From positions 248,001 through 312,000 of the forward strand of contig NZ_FOWE01000003.1 in NCBI RefSeq assembly GCF_900115395.1: DNA of 64,000 nt. The letters run 5' to 3'. A program made the translations under genes and the position numbers. This DNA comes from Geodermatophilus obscurus. Its GTDB lineage: Bacteria; Actinomycetota; Actinomycetes; Mycobacteriales; Geodermatophilaceae. This document shows, in pieces, positions 58,158-64,000 of this stretch. A model generated the notes under the pieces. The model was not told where the DNA came from. It saw nothing but the letters and a program-made list of their open reading frames with translations, and ran no database searches. How positions within the stretch are numbered: position 1 is the first letter of the stretch; every line of letters starts with the position of its first letter.

Positions 58158-58331
58158 ATGAGCGAACCGGCCCGTCGCAGGTGGGAGTACGCCACCATCC
58201 CGCTGCTGATCCACAACACCAAGGCGATCCTCGACTCGTGGGGGACCGACGGCTGGGAGCTGGTGACGGTGCTGCCGGGCCCGGGCGGGTCCGAGCAGCC
58301 GGTCGCCTACCTCAAGCGCCCGATCGGCTGA
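58158..58331 (+). CDS. DUF4177 family small protein
   Basis: A 57-residue protein with the typical DUF4177 pattern: WEYATIPLLIHNTKAILDSW, then GTDGWELVTVLPGPGGSEQP and VAYLKRP. It should fold as a small alpha/beta unit. Function is unknown. The same short gene lies between the ArsA-type ATPases and RidA in mycobacteria (Rv3678A), so the position is conserved. RidA starts 10 nt after its stop codon, making a two-gene operon. Confidence 0.85.
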   Translation: MSEPARRRWEYATIPLLIHNTKAILDSWGTDGWELVTVLPGPGGSEQPVAYLKRPIG

Positions 58332-58341
58332 GGGCGTCGCG

Positions 58342-58824
58342 ATGACCTCCGGACAGGGGGCCCAGGCGCAGAGCTGGCACGCCCGGCTCGCCGAGCTCGG
58401 CATCCGGCTGCCCCCGGTAGCCGCGCCGGTGGCCTCGTACGTGCCGGCCGTGCGCTCCGGGCAGCTGGTGTTCACCAGCGGCCAGCTGCCGTTCGTCGAC
58501 GGCGGGCTGCGGCGCACCGGCAAGGTCGGCGGCTCGGTCGACCCCGAGGACGCCGCCGCCGACGCGAAGCTGTGCGCGCTCAACGCGCTGGCCGCCGTCG
58601 ACGAGCTCGTCGGCCTCGACCAGGTGGCCCGGGTGGTGCGGGTGGTCGGCTACGTGGCCAGCGCCGAGGGCTTCAGCGGCCAGCCGCGCGTGGTCAACGG
58701 CGCCAGCGAGCTGCTCGGCAAGGTGTTCGGCGAGGCCGGCCGGCACGCCCGCAGCGCGGTCGGCGTCGCCGAGCTGCCGCTGGGCGCCCCGGTCGAGATC
58801 GAGCTCACCGTCGAGCTCCGCTGA
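58342..58824 (+). CDS. RidA family protein (YjgF-like)
   Basis: A 160-residue trimeric enamine/imine deaminase relative. It belongs to the longer branch: HARLAELGIRLPPVAAPVAS and YVPAVRSGQLVFTSGQLPFV at the N-terminus, GGSVDPEDAAADAKLCALNA in the middle and HARSAVGVAELPLGAPVEIE at the end. The Arg in the ARSAVGV segment is at the place of the catalytic arginine of RidA. It corresponds to Rv3678c by order. It presumably detoxifies reactive enamines from PLP enzymes. Confidence 0.88.
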   Translation: MTSGQGAQAQSWHARLAELGIRLPPVAAPVASYVPAVRSGQLVFTSGQLPFVDGGLRRTGKVGGSVDPEDAAADAKLCALNALAAVDELVGLDQVARVVRVVGYVASAEGFSGQPRVVNGASELLGKVFGEAGRHARSAVGVAELPLGAPVEIELTVELR

Positions 58825-58910
58825 TGGTCGCCCCACCGGGCTCCGACCGCGGCCACGTGCCCGGTCACGGCGCACCGGGCCGCACCCGGCGTCCCGGTCG
58901 GGGAGCCTCC

Positions 58911-58928
58911 GGCCCCTGCGATGGGGCC
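58911..58928 (+). repeat. Short remnant of the structured element (right-half type)
   Basis: GGCCCC-TGCGAT-GGGGCC matches the half-copies at 14275-14380. The surrounding gap 58825-58948 shows no gene and no clear promoter. Confidence 0.4.
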
Positions 58929-58948
58929 GCCGACGACTGCGTCGTGCC

Positions 58949-59746
58949 GTGACGGGTGCGGCGGTCCGCCCGGCGGCGACGGTCCTGCTGCTGCGCGACG
59001 GCGAGGCGGGCCTGGAGGTCCACCTGCTGCGGCGCACCCGGGGCATGCCGTTCGCGGGCGGGATGACCGCCTACCCCGGTGGCGGGGTGGACCCCCGCGA
59101 CGGCGACGTCGACGTCGCCTGGGCCGGGCCGGCGCCGGCGGAGTGGGCGGCGTCACTGGGCTGCGAGGAGCGGGTCGCGCGGGAGCTGGTGTGCGCCGCG
59201 GTGCGGGAGACCTTCGAGGAGGCCGGCGTGCTGCTGGCCGGCCCGCCCGACGGCCCCGACGTCGTGCCGGACGTCTCCGGCGACGAGTGGGAGGCCCAGC
59301 GGCAGGCCCTGCTCACCCGGGACCTGTCGCTGGCCGAGCTGCTGGCCGGCCGCGGGCTGGTGCTGCGCTCGGACCTGCTGCGGCCGTTCGCGCACTGGAT
59401 CACACCGCCGCAGGAGACCCGGCGGTACGACACCCGGTTCTTCGCCGCGGGCCTGCCGGCGGGGCAGGAGGCGCGCGACGTCTCCGGTGAGGCCGACGAG
59501 GCCGGCTGGCTGACGCCGGCCGCCGCGCTCGCGGAGATGAGCGCCGGGACCCGGCCGATGCTGCCGCCGACCATCCACACGCTCGGCCAGCTCGCCGCCT
59601 TCCCCGACGTCGCGTCGGCGCTGGCCGGCAGCCCGCCGGAGCCGCTCGTGCCGATCATGCCGGAGCTGCGGACGACCCCCGAGGGGCGTTACGCCGAGCT
59701 GCCCGACGGCACCCGCATCGGCATGGTCGTGCCGTTGCCTTCGTGA
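58949..59746 (+). CDS. NUDIX hydrolase (NUDT19-like arrangement)
   Basis: A 265-residue NUDIX-fold protein. It starts RPAATVLLLRDGEAGLEVHL and LLRRTRGMPFAGGMTAYPGG; the NUDIX box is split by an insertion, GGGVDPRDGD then ARELVCAAVRETFEEAGVLL, which keeps the REXXEEXG core. The C-terminus PDGTRIGMVVPLPS is typical for the group. It may hydrolyse a CoA or nucleotide derivative. In related genomes a metallo-beta-lactamase-fold gene follows; here it is missing and crp comes next from the other side. Confidence 0.85.
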   Translation: MTGAAVRPAATVLLLRDGEAGLEVHLLRRTRGMPFAGGMTAYPGGGVDPRDGDVDVAWAGPAPAEWAASLGCEERVARELVCAAVRETFEEAGVLLAGPPDGPDVVPDVSGDEWEAQRQALLTRDLSLAELLAGRGLVLRSDLLRPFAHWITPPQETRRYDTRFFAAGLPAGQEARDVSGEADEAGWLTPAAALAEMSAGTRPMLPPTIHTLGQLAAFPDVASALAGSPPEPLVPIMPELRTTPEGRYAELPDGTRIGMVVPLPS

Positions 59747-59759
59747 CCCTCCGGGTCAC
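59743..59759 (+). terminator. Short hairpin over the NUDIX stop codon
   Basis: GTGACCC-TCC-GGGTCAC forms a 7-bp stem that includes the TGA stop codon. The remaining gap to crp (59760-59914) holds no gene. Confidence 0.4.
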
Positions 59760-59892
59760 ACCGCGGCCAGGTGCCCTCCCCGACCCGCACCGAGCCCCAC
59801 CGTCGCGTCCGCCGGGGACCCTCCGGGCCCACCACCGGCCACGACACCGCTGCCGCGACGACAGCAGTGGACGCGCGGGCCCGCAAACCGTG

Positions 59893-59910
59893 GCGGTCCG
59901 GGAGGACCGC
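59893..59910 (-). terminator. Candidate hairpin after crp
   Basis: GCGGTCC and GGACCGC pair (7 bp, 4-nt loop) 4 nt beyond the crp stop codon. Confidence 0.4.
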
Positions 59911-59914
59911 GGTG

Positions 59915-60592
59915 TCATCGCGCGCGGCGGCGGAGGCGGTCCTCGTCGAGGACGACGACCGACTTGCCCTGCAGCTGGATCCAGCCGCGGTGCACGAAGT
60001 CGGCCAGCGCCTTGTTCACCGTCTCGCGCGAGGCACCGACGAGCTGGGCCAGCTCCTCCTGCGTGAGGTCGTGCTTGACGCGCAGGCCGTCGGCCTCGCG
60101 GCTGCCGAAGCGGTCGGCCATCTGCAGCAGCGCCTTGGCCACGCGGCCGGGGACGTCGGTGAAGATCAGGTCGGCCACGGAGTCGTTGGTCCGGCGCAGC
60201 CGGCGCGCGAGCACGTGCAGCAGCCGCTCACCGACCTCCGGGTGCGCCTCGATCCAGGGGCGCAGCACCGACTGCGGCATCTTCGCCAGCTTCACGTCGG
60301 TCACCGCCGTGGCCGTGGCGGTGCGCGGGCCGGGGTCGAACACCGACAGCTCGCCGAACTGGTCGGAGGGGCCCATGACGGCCAGGACGTTCTCGCGGCC
60401 GTCGGGGGAGCGGCGGGAGAGCTTGATCTTCCCGCTCAGCACGATGTAGAGGCTGTCGCCGGGCTCGCCCTCGTTGAACACCACCCGTCCGCGGGGGAGG
60501 GTGAGCGTCTCCAGACGGCTGGCGACCGGGTCGACGGCCTCCTCCGAGAGCCCCTGGAAGAGCCCGGACTGGGCCAGCACCTCGTCCACCAC
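59915..60592 (-). CDS. crp: Crp/Fnr-family global regulator (Crp/GlxR type)
   Basis: A 225-residue cAMP-type receptor. The cyclic-nucleotide domain (~10-120) has [20 protein letters not shown] and the phosphate-binding cassette [19 protein letters not shown], which keeps Gly-Glu-Leu-Ser and Pro-Arg-Thr-Ala. The C-terminal winged helix has [20 protein letters not shown], with the recognition helix close to those of GlxR and mycobacterial Crp (Rv3676), and the place between RidA and nth is the same. It probably responds to cAMP and binds TGTGA-N6-TCACA. A matching site lies just upstream of its own -10. Confidence 0.95.
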   Translation of the reverse strand: MVDEVLAQSGLFQGLSEEAVDPVASRLETLTLPRGRVVFNEGEPGDSLYIVLSGKIKLSRRSPDGRENVLAVMGPSDQFGELSVFDPGPRTATATAVTDVKLAKMPQSVLRPWIEAHPEVGERLLHVLARRLRRTNDSVADLIFTDVPGRVAKALLQMADRFGSREADGLRVKHDLTQEELAQLVGASRETVNKALADFVHRGWIQLQGKSVVVLDEDRLRRRAR

Positions 60593-60652
60593 GTGTTCCC
60601 CACCCCACCGTTCGCGTCTGCCTGCGGGGCATGGGCGCCCGCATCCAGGGGG

Positions 60653-60658
60653 AGTCTA
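60653..60658 (-). promoter_or_regulatory. Candidate -10 element of crp
   Basis: On the minus strand TAGACT lies 60 nt before the crp start. A Crp-type site ends 6 nt upstream of it. Confidence 0.4.
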
Positions 60659-60664
60659 GGCGGC

Positions 60665-60680
60665 TGTGCCCGTCGTCACC
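60665..60680. promoter_or_regulatory. Candidate Crp operator in the crp promoter
   Basis: TGTGC-CCGTCG-TCACC matches TGTGA-N6-TCACA at 8 of 10 positions. It overlaps a second palindrome TCACC-CGTTC-GGTGA (60676-60690). The location just upstream of the crp -10 suggests autoregulation. Confidence 0.4.
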
Positions 60681-60739
60681 CGTTCGGTGATCGTGCGGTG
60701 CCCCGGGAGGGGGAGGGGCGGACCGGCCGGGACGACCGG

Positions 60740-60979
60740 CTAGACCAGCGTCTCGCTGCGCTGCTGCGCCCGTGAGCGGCGGCGACGGCGCCAGCGCGCC
60801 ATGGCCCGGCGGATGCCGGAGGCGGCCAGCGTGTCGACCTCGCCCTGGGTGGCCGACTCGAGGAACTCGACGACCTCGCGCGGCGACGTCGGCCGGCGGA
60901 GGGGCTCCTCGACGCGCTCCATCACCAGCAGGAACGCGATCACCATGGGCGGGAAGAGGATGACGATGAGTGCGACCAC
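60740..60979 (-). CDS. Small membrane protein next to crp and nth
   Basis: A 79-residue protein with one N-terminal membrane helix ([20 protein letters not shown]) and a cytoplasmic part [20 protein letters not shown] ending in a very basic tail ([16 protein letters not shown]). Function is unknown. A small membrane protein at this place between crp and nth also occurs in mycobacteria (Rv3675). The GTG start has GAGAGG 5 nt upstream; earlier starts add an Arg-rich extension overlapping the nth promoter. It reads in the same direction as crp, 147 nt away. Confidence 0.7.
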   Translation of the reverse strand: MVALIVILFPPMVIAFLLVMERVEEPLRRPTSPREVVEFLESATQGEVDTLAASGIRRAMARWRRRRRSRAQQRSETLV

Positions 60980-61060
60980 GGTCACCTCTCGTTCCGGTCG
61001 CGGCGTGCGGGCCTGTCGTCGCGATGATGACACGCGTCCGGGACCGTCGCCGGTGACGCC

Positions 61061-61066
61061 TACGCT
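61061..61066 (+). promoter_or_regulatory. -10 element of a probable leaderless promoter (nth operon)
   Basis: TACGCT is 7 nt before the GTG of nth, with no ribosome site between. Confidence 0.5.
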
Positions 61067-61073
61067 CGATCGC

Positions 61074-61856
61074 GTGTCCTCGCCGGCCTACGCGCGCCCC
61101 GCGGCGCGTCGCGCTCCCGCCCGCCGCCCGGCGGCCGTCCCCTTCGACCCCGACGAGACGCCGCTGGCCCGCACCCGCCGCGCCCGCCGGATGGCCCGCG
61201 AGCTCGCCGTCATCCACCCCGACGCGCACTGCGAGCTGGACTTCACCGATGCCTTCGAGCTGCTCGTGGCCACCGTGCTCTCGGCGCAGACCACCGACAA
61301 GACGGTGAACAAGGTCACGCCGCGGCTGTTCGCCCGGTACCCGGACCCGGCCGCGCTCGCCGGCGCCGACCGGGCCGAGCTGGAGGAGATCCTCAAGCCC
61401 ACCGGCTTCTTCCGCGCCAAGGCGAACTCCGTGCTCGGCCTGGCCCGAGCGCTGGTCGAGCGGTTCGACGGCGAGGTCCCCGGCCGGATGGCCGACCTCG
61501 TGACGCTGCCGGGCGTGGGCCGCAAGACGGCGAACGTCGTCCTGGGCAACGCCTTCGACGTGCCGGGGCTGACCGTCGACACCCACTTCGGCCGGCTGGT
61601 CCGCCGCTTCGGCTGGACCGCCGAGGAGGACCCGGTCAAGGTCGAGGCCGAGATCGCCGAGCTGGTGCCCAAGCGCGACTGGACCATGTTCAGCCACCGC
61701 GTGATCTTCCACGGCCGCCGGGTCTGCCACGCCAAGAAGGCCGCCTGCGGCGCGTGCGGGCTGGCCCGCTGGTGCCCGTCCTACGGCATCGGCCCCACCG
61801 ACCCGGAGGCTGCTCTGAAGCTGGTCAAGACGCCGGCGGCGTCGGACACCGAGTGA
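61074..61856 (+). CDS. nth: Endonuclease III
   Basis: A bifunctional DNA glycosylase/AP lyase that removes oxidised pyrimidines. The 260-residue protein has a ~35-residue Arg/Pro N-terminal extension, then [20 protein letters not shown], the helix-hairpin-helix [17 protein letters not shown] with catalytic Lys151, and [13 protein letters not shown] with Asp169. The C-terminus carries the [4Fe-4S] loop C-x6-C-x2-C-x5-C ([17 protein letters not shown]). It overlaps the next gene by GTGA and leads an operon continued by a thioredoxin-like lipoprotein, as in mycobacteria. Confidence 0.95.
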   Translation: MSSPAYARPAARRAPARRPAAVPFDPDETPLARTRRARRMARELAVIHPDAHCELDFTDAFELLVATVLSAQTTDKTVNKVTPRLFARYPDPAALAGADRAELEEILKPTGFFRAKANSVLGLARALVERFDGEVPGRMADLVTLPGVGRKTANVVLGNAFDVPGLTVDTHFGRLVRRFGWTAEEDPVKVEAEIAELVPKRDWTMFSHRVIFHGRRVCHAKKAACGACGLARWCPSYGIGPTDPEAALKLVKTPAASDTE

Positions 61857-62440
61857 GCGCCCGGCGCGCGGCGGCGCTCCTGCTCGGGCTCGGGCTCCTC
61901 ACGTCGGCCTGCACCGCGGCCGGTGACGCCGACGCGGGCGGGGCCCCGGCGGCCGCCACGACCACGTGGAGCGCGCCGCTGCAGGCCTGCCCCGAGCAGC
62001 CCGACGAGCCGGCGGCGGGGCCGCAGACGCTGCCGCCGGTGGCGCTGCCCTGTCCGGGCGGCGGCGAGCTGGACCTCGGCCGCGCCCCGGGCGTGCCCAC
62101 CGTGGTGAACCTGTGGGCGAGCTGGTGCGCCCCCTGCCGCGAGGAGCTCCCGCTGGTGCAGGACCTCGCCGACGCCGCCGCCGGCCGGGTCGCCGTGGTC
62201 GGTGTGATCAGCAAGGACGGCGTGCCGCAGGCCGACTCGTTCGCCACCGACGCCGGGGTCACCTTCCCCAGCGCCTACGACCGCGGCGGGGAGCTGATGG
62301 ACGAGCTGGGGGTCAACGTCCTGCCCTTCACCTACCTCGTCGACGCCGACGGCGCGCTCGTGCACACGGAGGTGGGCCCGGTCGCCTCGGTCGACGAGCT
62401 GCGCGCGCTGGTCGCCGAGCACCTCGGGGTGCAGCTGTGA
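61853..62440 (+). CDS. TlpA-like thioredoxin-fold lipoprotein
   Basis: An exported thiol-disulfide protein of 195 residues. The signal peptide ends in LLTSAC with lipidated Cys20. The redox motif is [20 protein letters not shown] (Cys92, Cys95) and the cis-proline region is [15 protein letters not shown]. Two further cysteines (C46, C67) in the N-terminal part may form a structural disulfide. It probably reduces or oxidises cell-wall proteins. Operon overlaps: GTGA with nth and GTGA with the NUDIX gene. Confidence 0.93.
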   Translation: MSARRAAALLLGLGLLTSACTAAGDADAGGAPAAATTTWSAPLQACPEQPDEPAAGPQTLPPVALPCPGGGELDLGRAPGVPTVVNLWASWCAPCREELPLVQDLADAAAGRVAVVGVISKDGVPQADSFATDAGVTFPSAYDRGGELMDELGVNVLPFTYLVDADGALVHTEVGPVASVDELRALVAEHLGVQL

Positions 62441-63219
62441 CCGGCCCGCTGCCGGGCCCGCTGCCCGGCGTCGACACCGGCGGCCTGCCGGGGTACCTGC
62501 GGCGGCTGCTGGCCGCCTCCGCCGACCTGCCGCTGCGCCACCGCCTCCAGCCGGCCACCGGCACCGCCCGCCGCTCGGCGGTGCTGATCCTCTTCGGCGA
62601 GGGCCCGCGCGGCGCCGACGTCCTGCTCATCGAGAAGTCGGCGCGGCTGCGCACGCACGCCGGGCAGCCGGCCTTCCCCGGCGGCGGCGCCGACCCCGGC
62701 GAGGACTACCCGGTCGGCACGGCGCTGCGCGAGGCGCAGGAGGAGGCCGGGGTCGACCCGGCCGGCGTGCGGGTCCTCGCGACCCTGCCCGAGCTGTTCC
62801 TCGGCCCGTCGGACAACCTCGTCGTCCCCGTGGTGGCCTGGTGGGACGACCCCGCCGACGTCGAGGTCGGCGACCCGCGGGAGGTGGCGCGGGTGGCACG
62901 GGTGCCGCTGGCCGACCTCACCGACCCCGCCAACCGGTTCCGGGTGCGCCACCCGGTCGGCTACGTCGGCCCGGCGTTCGGGGTCGCCGGCATGGTCGTC
63001 TGGGGCTTCACCGCGGCCCTGCTCGACGCGGTCCTCGACGCCGCGGGCCTGACCCGGCCCTGGGACGCCCGCGACGTGCGGCCCCTGGAGGTCACGGGGA
63101 CGCGGCCGGCCGCGGCACCCGGTTCGCTGGGGGAGGGCGGCACCGAGGACGCCGCCGCGCCGACGGTCGTCGACGGCGCGTCCGGTGGGCCCGCCGCGCG
63201 TACCGTTCCGCGCCGATGA
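62437..63219 (+). CDS. NUDIX CoA pyrophosphatase-type hydrolase
   Basis: A 260-residue NUDIX protein. The UPF0035 coenzyme-A motif is LLIEKSARLRTHAGQPAFPG just before the NUDIX box GGADPGEDYPVGTALREAQ-EEAGV, both intact. It is expected to cleave CoA to 4'-phosphopantetheine and 3',5'-ADP. The C-terminal ~45 residues are Pro/Gly/Ala-rich and probably flexible. It corresponds to Rv3672c by order. The start is GTG, overlapping the previous gene. Confidence 0.92.
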   Translation: MTGPLPGPLPGVDTGGLPGYLRRLLAASADLPLRHRLQPATGTARRSAVLILFGEGPRGADVLLIEKSARLRTHAGQPAFPGGGADPGEDYPVGTALREAQEEAGVDPAGVRVLATLPELFLGPSDNLVVPVVAWWDDPADVEVGDPREVARVARVPLADLTDPANRFRVRHPVGYVGPAFGVAGMVVWGFTAALLDAVLDAAGLTRPWDARDVRPLEVTGTRPAAAPGSLGEGGTEDAAAPTVVDGASGGPAARTVPRR

Positions 63220-63230
63220 GGAGGACGGCG

Positions 63231-63701
63231 ATGAGCGGGATGTGGACGCGCCGGCTGCCGGCGGCGGTCACCGGTGCCGTGCTCGCGGCCGGCGTGCTCG
63301 CCGGCTGCGGCTCCGACGGTGGCTCCGGCGGGGGGACCGGCGGCGGGACGGCGGCTCCGTCGTCGTCCGACCCGTCGCTGGGCACGGTGACGGTCGCCGA
63401 GGACGGCGTCCAGGAGGTCACCATCCAGACGCCCGACGACTACGTCTTCCTCCCCGAGACCTTCACCGTGGCGCCGGGCCGGGTCCGGCTGACCGTGCAG
63501 AGCACCGCGTCGCAGGCCACCCACAACTTCCGCTTCACCCCGGGCGCCGGCGTCGAGGAGATCTCCGAGGAGATCCCGCTGCTCGCCGCGGGGCAGACCG
63601 AGACGATCGAGTTCGAGGTCACCCTCCCCGGCGAGCACCCCTTCGAGTGCAGCTTCCACACCCAGCTCGGCCAGGTGGGCGTGATGACGGTGCGCGGCTG
63701 A
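63231..63701 (+). CDS. Cupredoxin-like lipoprotein
   Basis: An exported 156-residue lipoprotein with lipobox LAGC (Cys26) and a Gly/Ser-rich linker. The cupredoxin domain (~50-156) has type-1 copper ligands: His in QATHNFRFTPG, then Cys, His and Met in HPFECSFHTQLGQVGVMTV. It may carry electrons or bind copper outside the membrane. GGAGG lies 6 nt before the chosen ATG; an ATG 15 nt earlier overlaps the NUDIX stop codon. It is inserted between the NUDIX and marP genes, where mycobacteria have none. Confidence 0.88.
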   Translation: MSGMWTRRLPAAVTGAVLAAGVLAGCGSDGGSGGGTGGGTAAPSSSDPSLGTVTVAEDGVQEVTIQTPDDYVFLPETFTVAPGRVRLTVQSTASQATHNFRFTPGAGVEEISEEIPLLAAGQTETIEFEVTLPGEHPFECSFHTQLGQVGVMTVRG

Positions 63702-63704
63702 GCC

Positions 63705-64000
63705 ATGTCGCTGGTCGACCTCGCGCTCATCGCGCTCGCGCTCGTCTTCGCCTTCACCGGCTTCCGGCAGGGCCTGCTGGTGTCGGCGACGTCGTTCCTG
63801 GGCTTCCTCGGCGGCGCGGTGCTCGGCGCCCAGCTGTCCGGGCCCGTCGCCGACCGGCTCGACAGCACGCCGGTCACCCGGGTGTTCGCCGCGCTCGTCG
63901 TCGTCCTCGCCGGTGCGCTGCTCGGTCAGCTGCTCGCCGGGGCCGTCGGGCGGGCGGTGCGCAGCCGGCTGACCTGGGAGCCCGCCGAGGTCTTCGACTC
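63705..64000 (+). CDS. marP: CvpA-type membrane domain of a MarP-like serine protease (5' part)
   Basis: The first ~98 residues of a membrane protein with several helices: SLVDLALIALALVFAFTGFR, QGLLVSATSFLGFLGGAVLG and VFAALVVVLAGALLGQLLAG. This is the CvpA-like N-terminal domain of MarP, a periplasmic serine protease needed for acid resistance in M. tuberculosis (Rv3671c), which follows the same NUDIX gene there. The protease domain would lie beyond the window, so the assignment rests on the membrane domain and gene order. Confidence 0.8.
   Translation, partial: MSLVDLALIALALVFAFTGFRQGLLVSATSFLGFLGGAVLGAQLSGPVADRLDSTPVTRVFAALVVVLAGALLGQLLAGAVGRAVRSRLTWEPAEVFD

Overview
The window is very GC-rich, uses GTG starts heavily, packs genes with 4-nt ATGA/GTGA overlaps, and has a gene set typical of a high-GC actinobacterium. 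The order tyrA / tadA-associated gene / tadA / tRNA-Ser, ffs / dnaX / ybaB / recR, leuA / lysC / asd, and metallophosphoesterase / ponA / two ArsA-type ATPases / DUF4177 / RidA / crp / nth / TlpA / NUDIX / MarP matches the chromosomal neighbourhood known from Mycobacterium tuberculosis (roughly Rv3671c to Rv3754). Family placement (Geodermatophilaceae such as Blastococcus, Geodermatophilus or Modestobacter) is my inference from overall style. This is core chromosome: no phage, insertion sequence, plasmid gene or CRISPR array was seen.

Layout. 1-6.2 kb: the end of a branched-chain amino-acid ABC transporter gene, a PucR-type regulator, DUF2630, a tyrA/thioesterase operon, a three-gene operon (O-methyltransferase, tRNA-deaminase-associated protein, HAD phosphatase), tadA and tRNA-Ser(CGA). 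6.3-10.8 kb: a membrane Ser/Thr kinase with a small partner gene, tRNA-Ser(GGA), an EamA exporter with a structured leader, the SRP RNA and a YceI protein. 10.8-14.2 kb: dnaX, ybaB, recR. 14.6-20.6 kb: a complete oligopeptide ABC transporter operon. 20.6-32 kb: Rieske, TPM, VOC, F420/PPOX, two pirins, DUF5996, an orphan MurE-like ligase, a GNAT protein and an ABC-F ATPase. 32.3-38.6 kb: a six-gene Mrp antiporter operon with mrpA and mrpB fused. 38.6-45.4 kb: leuA with a leucine leader peptide, an XRE regulator, a phospholipase-D protein, and the lysC-asd operon. 45.4-53 kb: GT87 glycosyltransferase, S9 peptidase, PhyH dioxygenase, two CNNM/CorC proteins, tRNA-Pro and a phosphoesterase. 53-64 kb: yqeY, ponA, the ArsA-type pair, DUF4177, RidA, NUDIX, crp, nth, thioredoxin-like lipoprotein, CoA pyrophosphatase, cupredoxin and the start of MarP.

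Several genes appear to be expressed from leaderless mRNAs: a TANNNT hexamer sits 6-8 nt before the start codon of dnaX, ybaB, lysC, nth, the TPM gene, the thioesterase, the MurE-like gene and others. Two such starts belong to short leader peptides (before leuA and before the EamA exporter) followed by mutually exclusive hairpins, suggesting ribosome-mediated control.

The most unusual non-coding signal is a ~55-nt structured element present three times (1988-2041, 14218-14274, 58064-58119). Its outer and inner stems differ in sequence between copies but keep pairing, while a bulged A, an A/C mismatch and a TCGC...CTC loop stay fixed. Other dispersed palindromes (23175-23260 with 32057-32129; 5593-5635 with 41249-41338) and a tandem repeat that links a DUF5996 gene to a pirin gene are also described.
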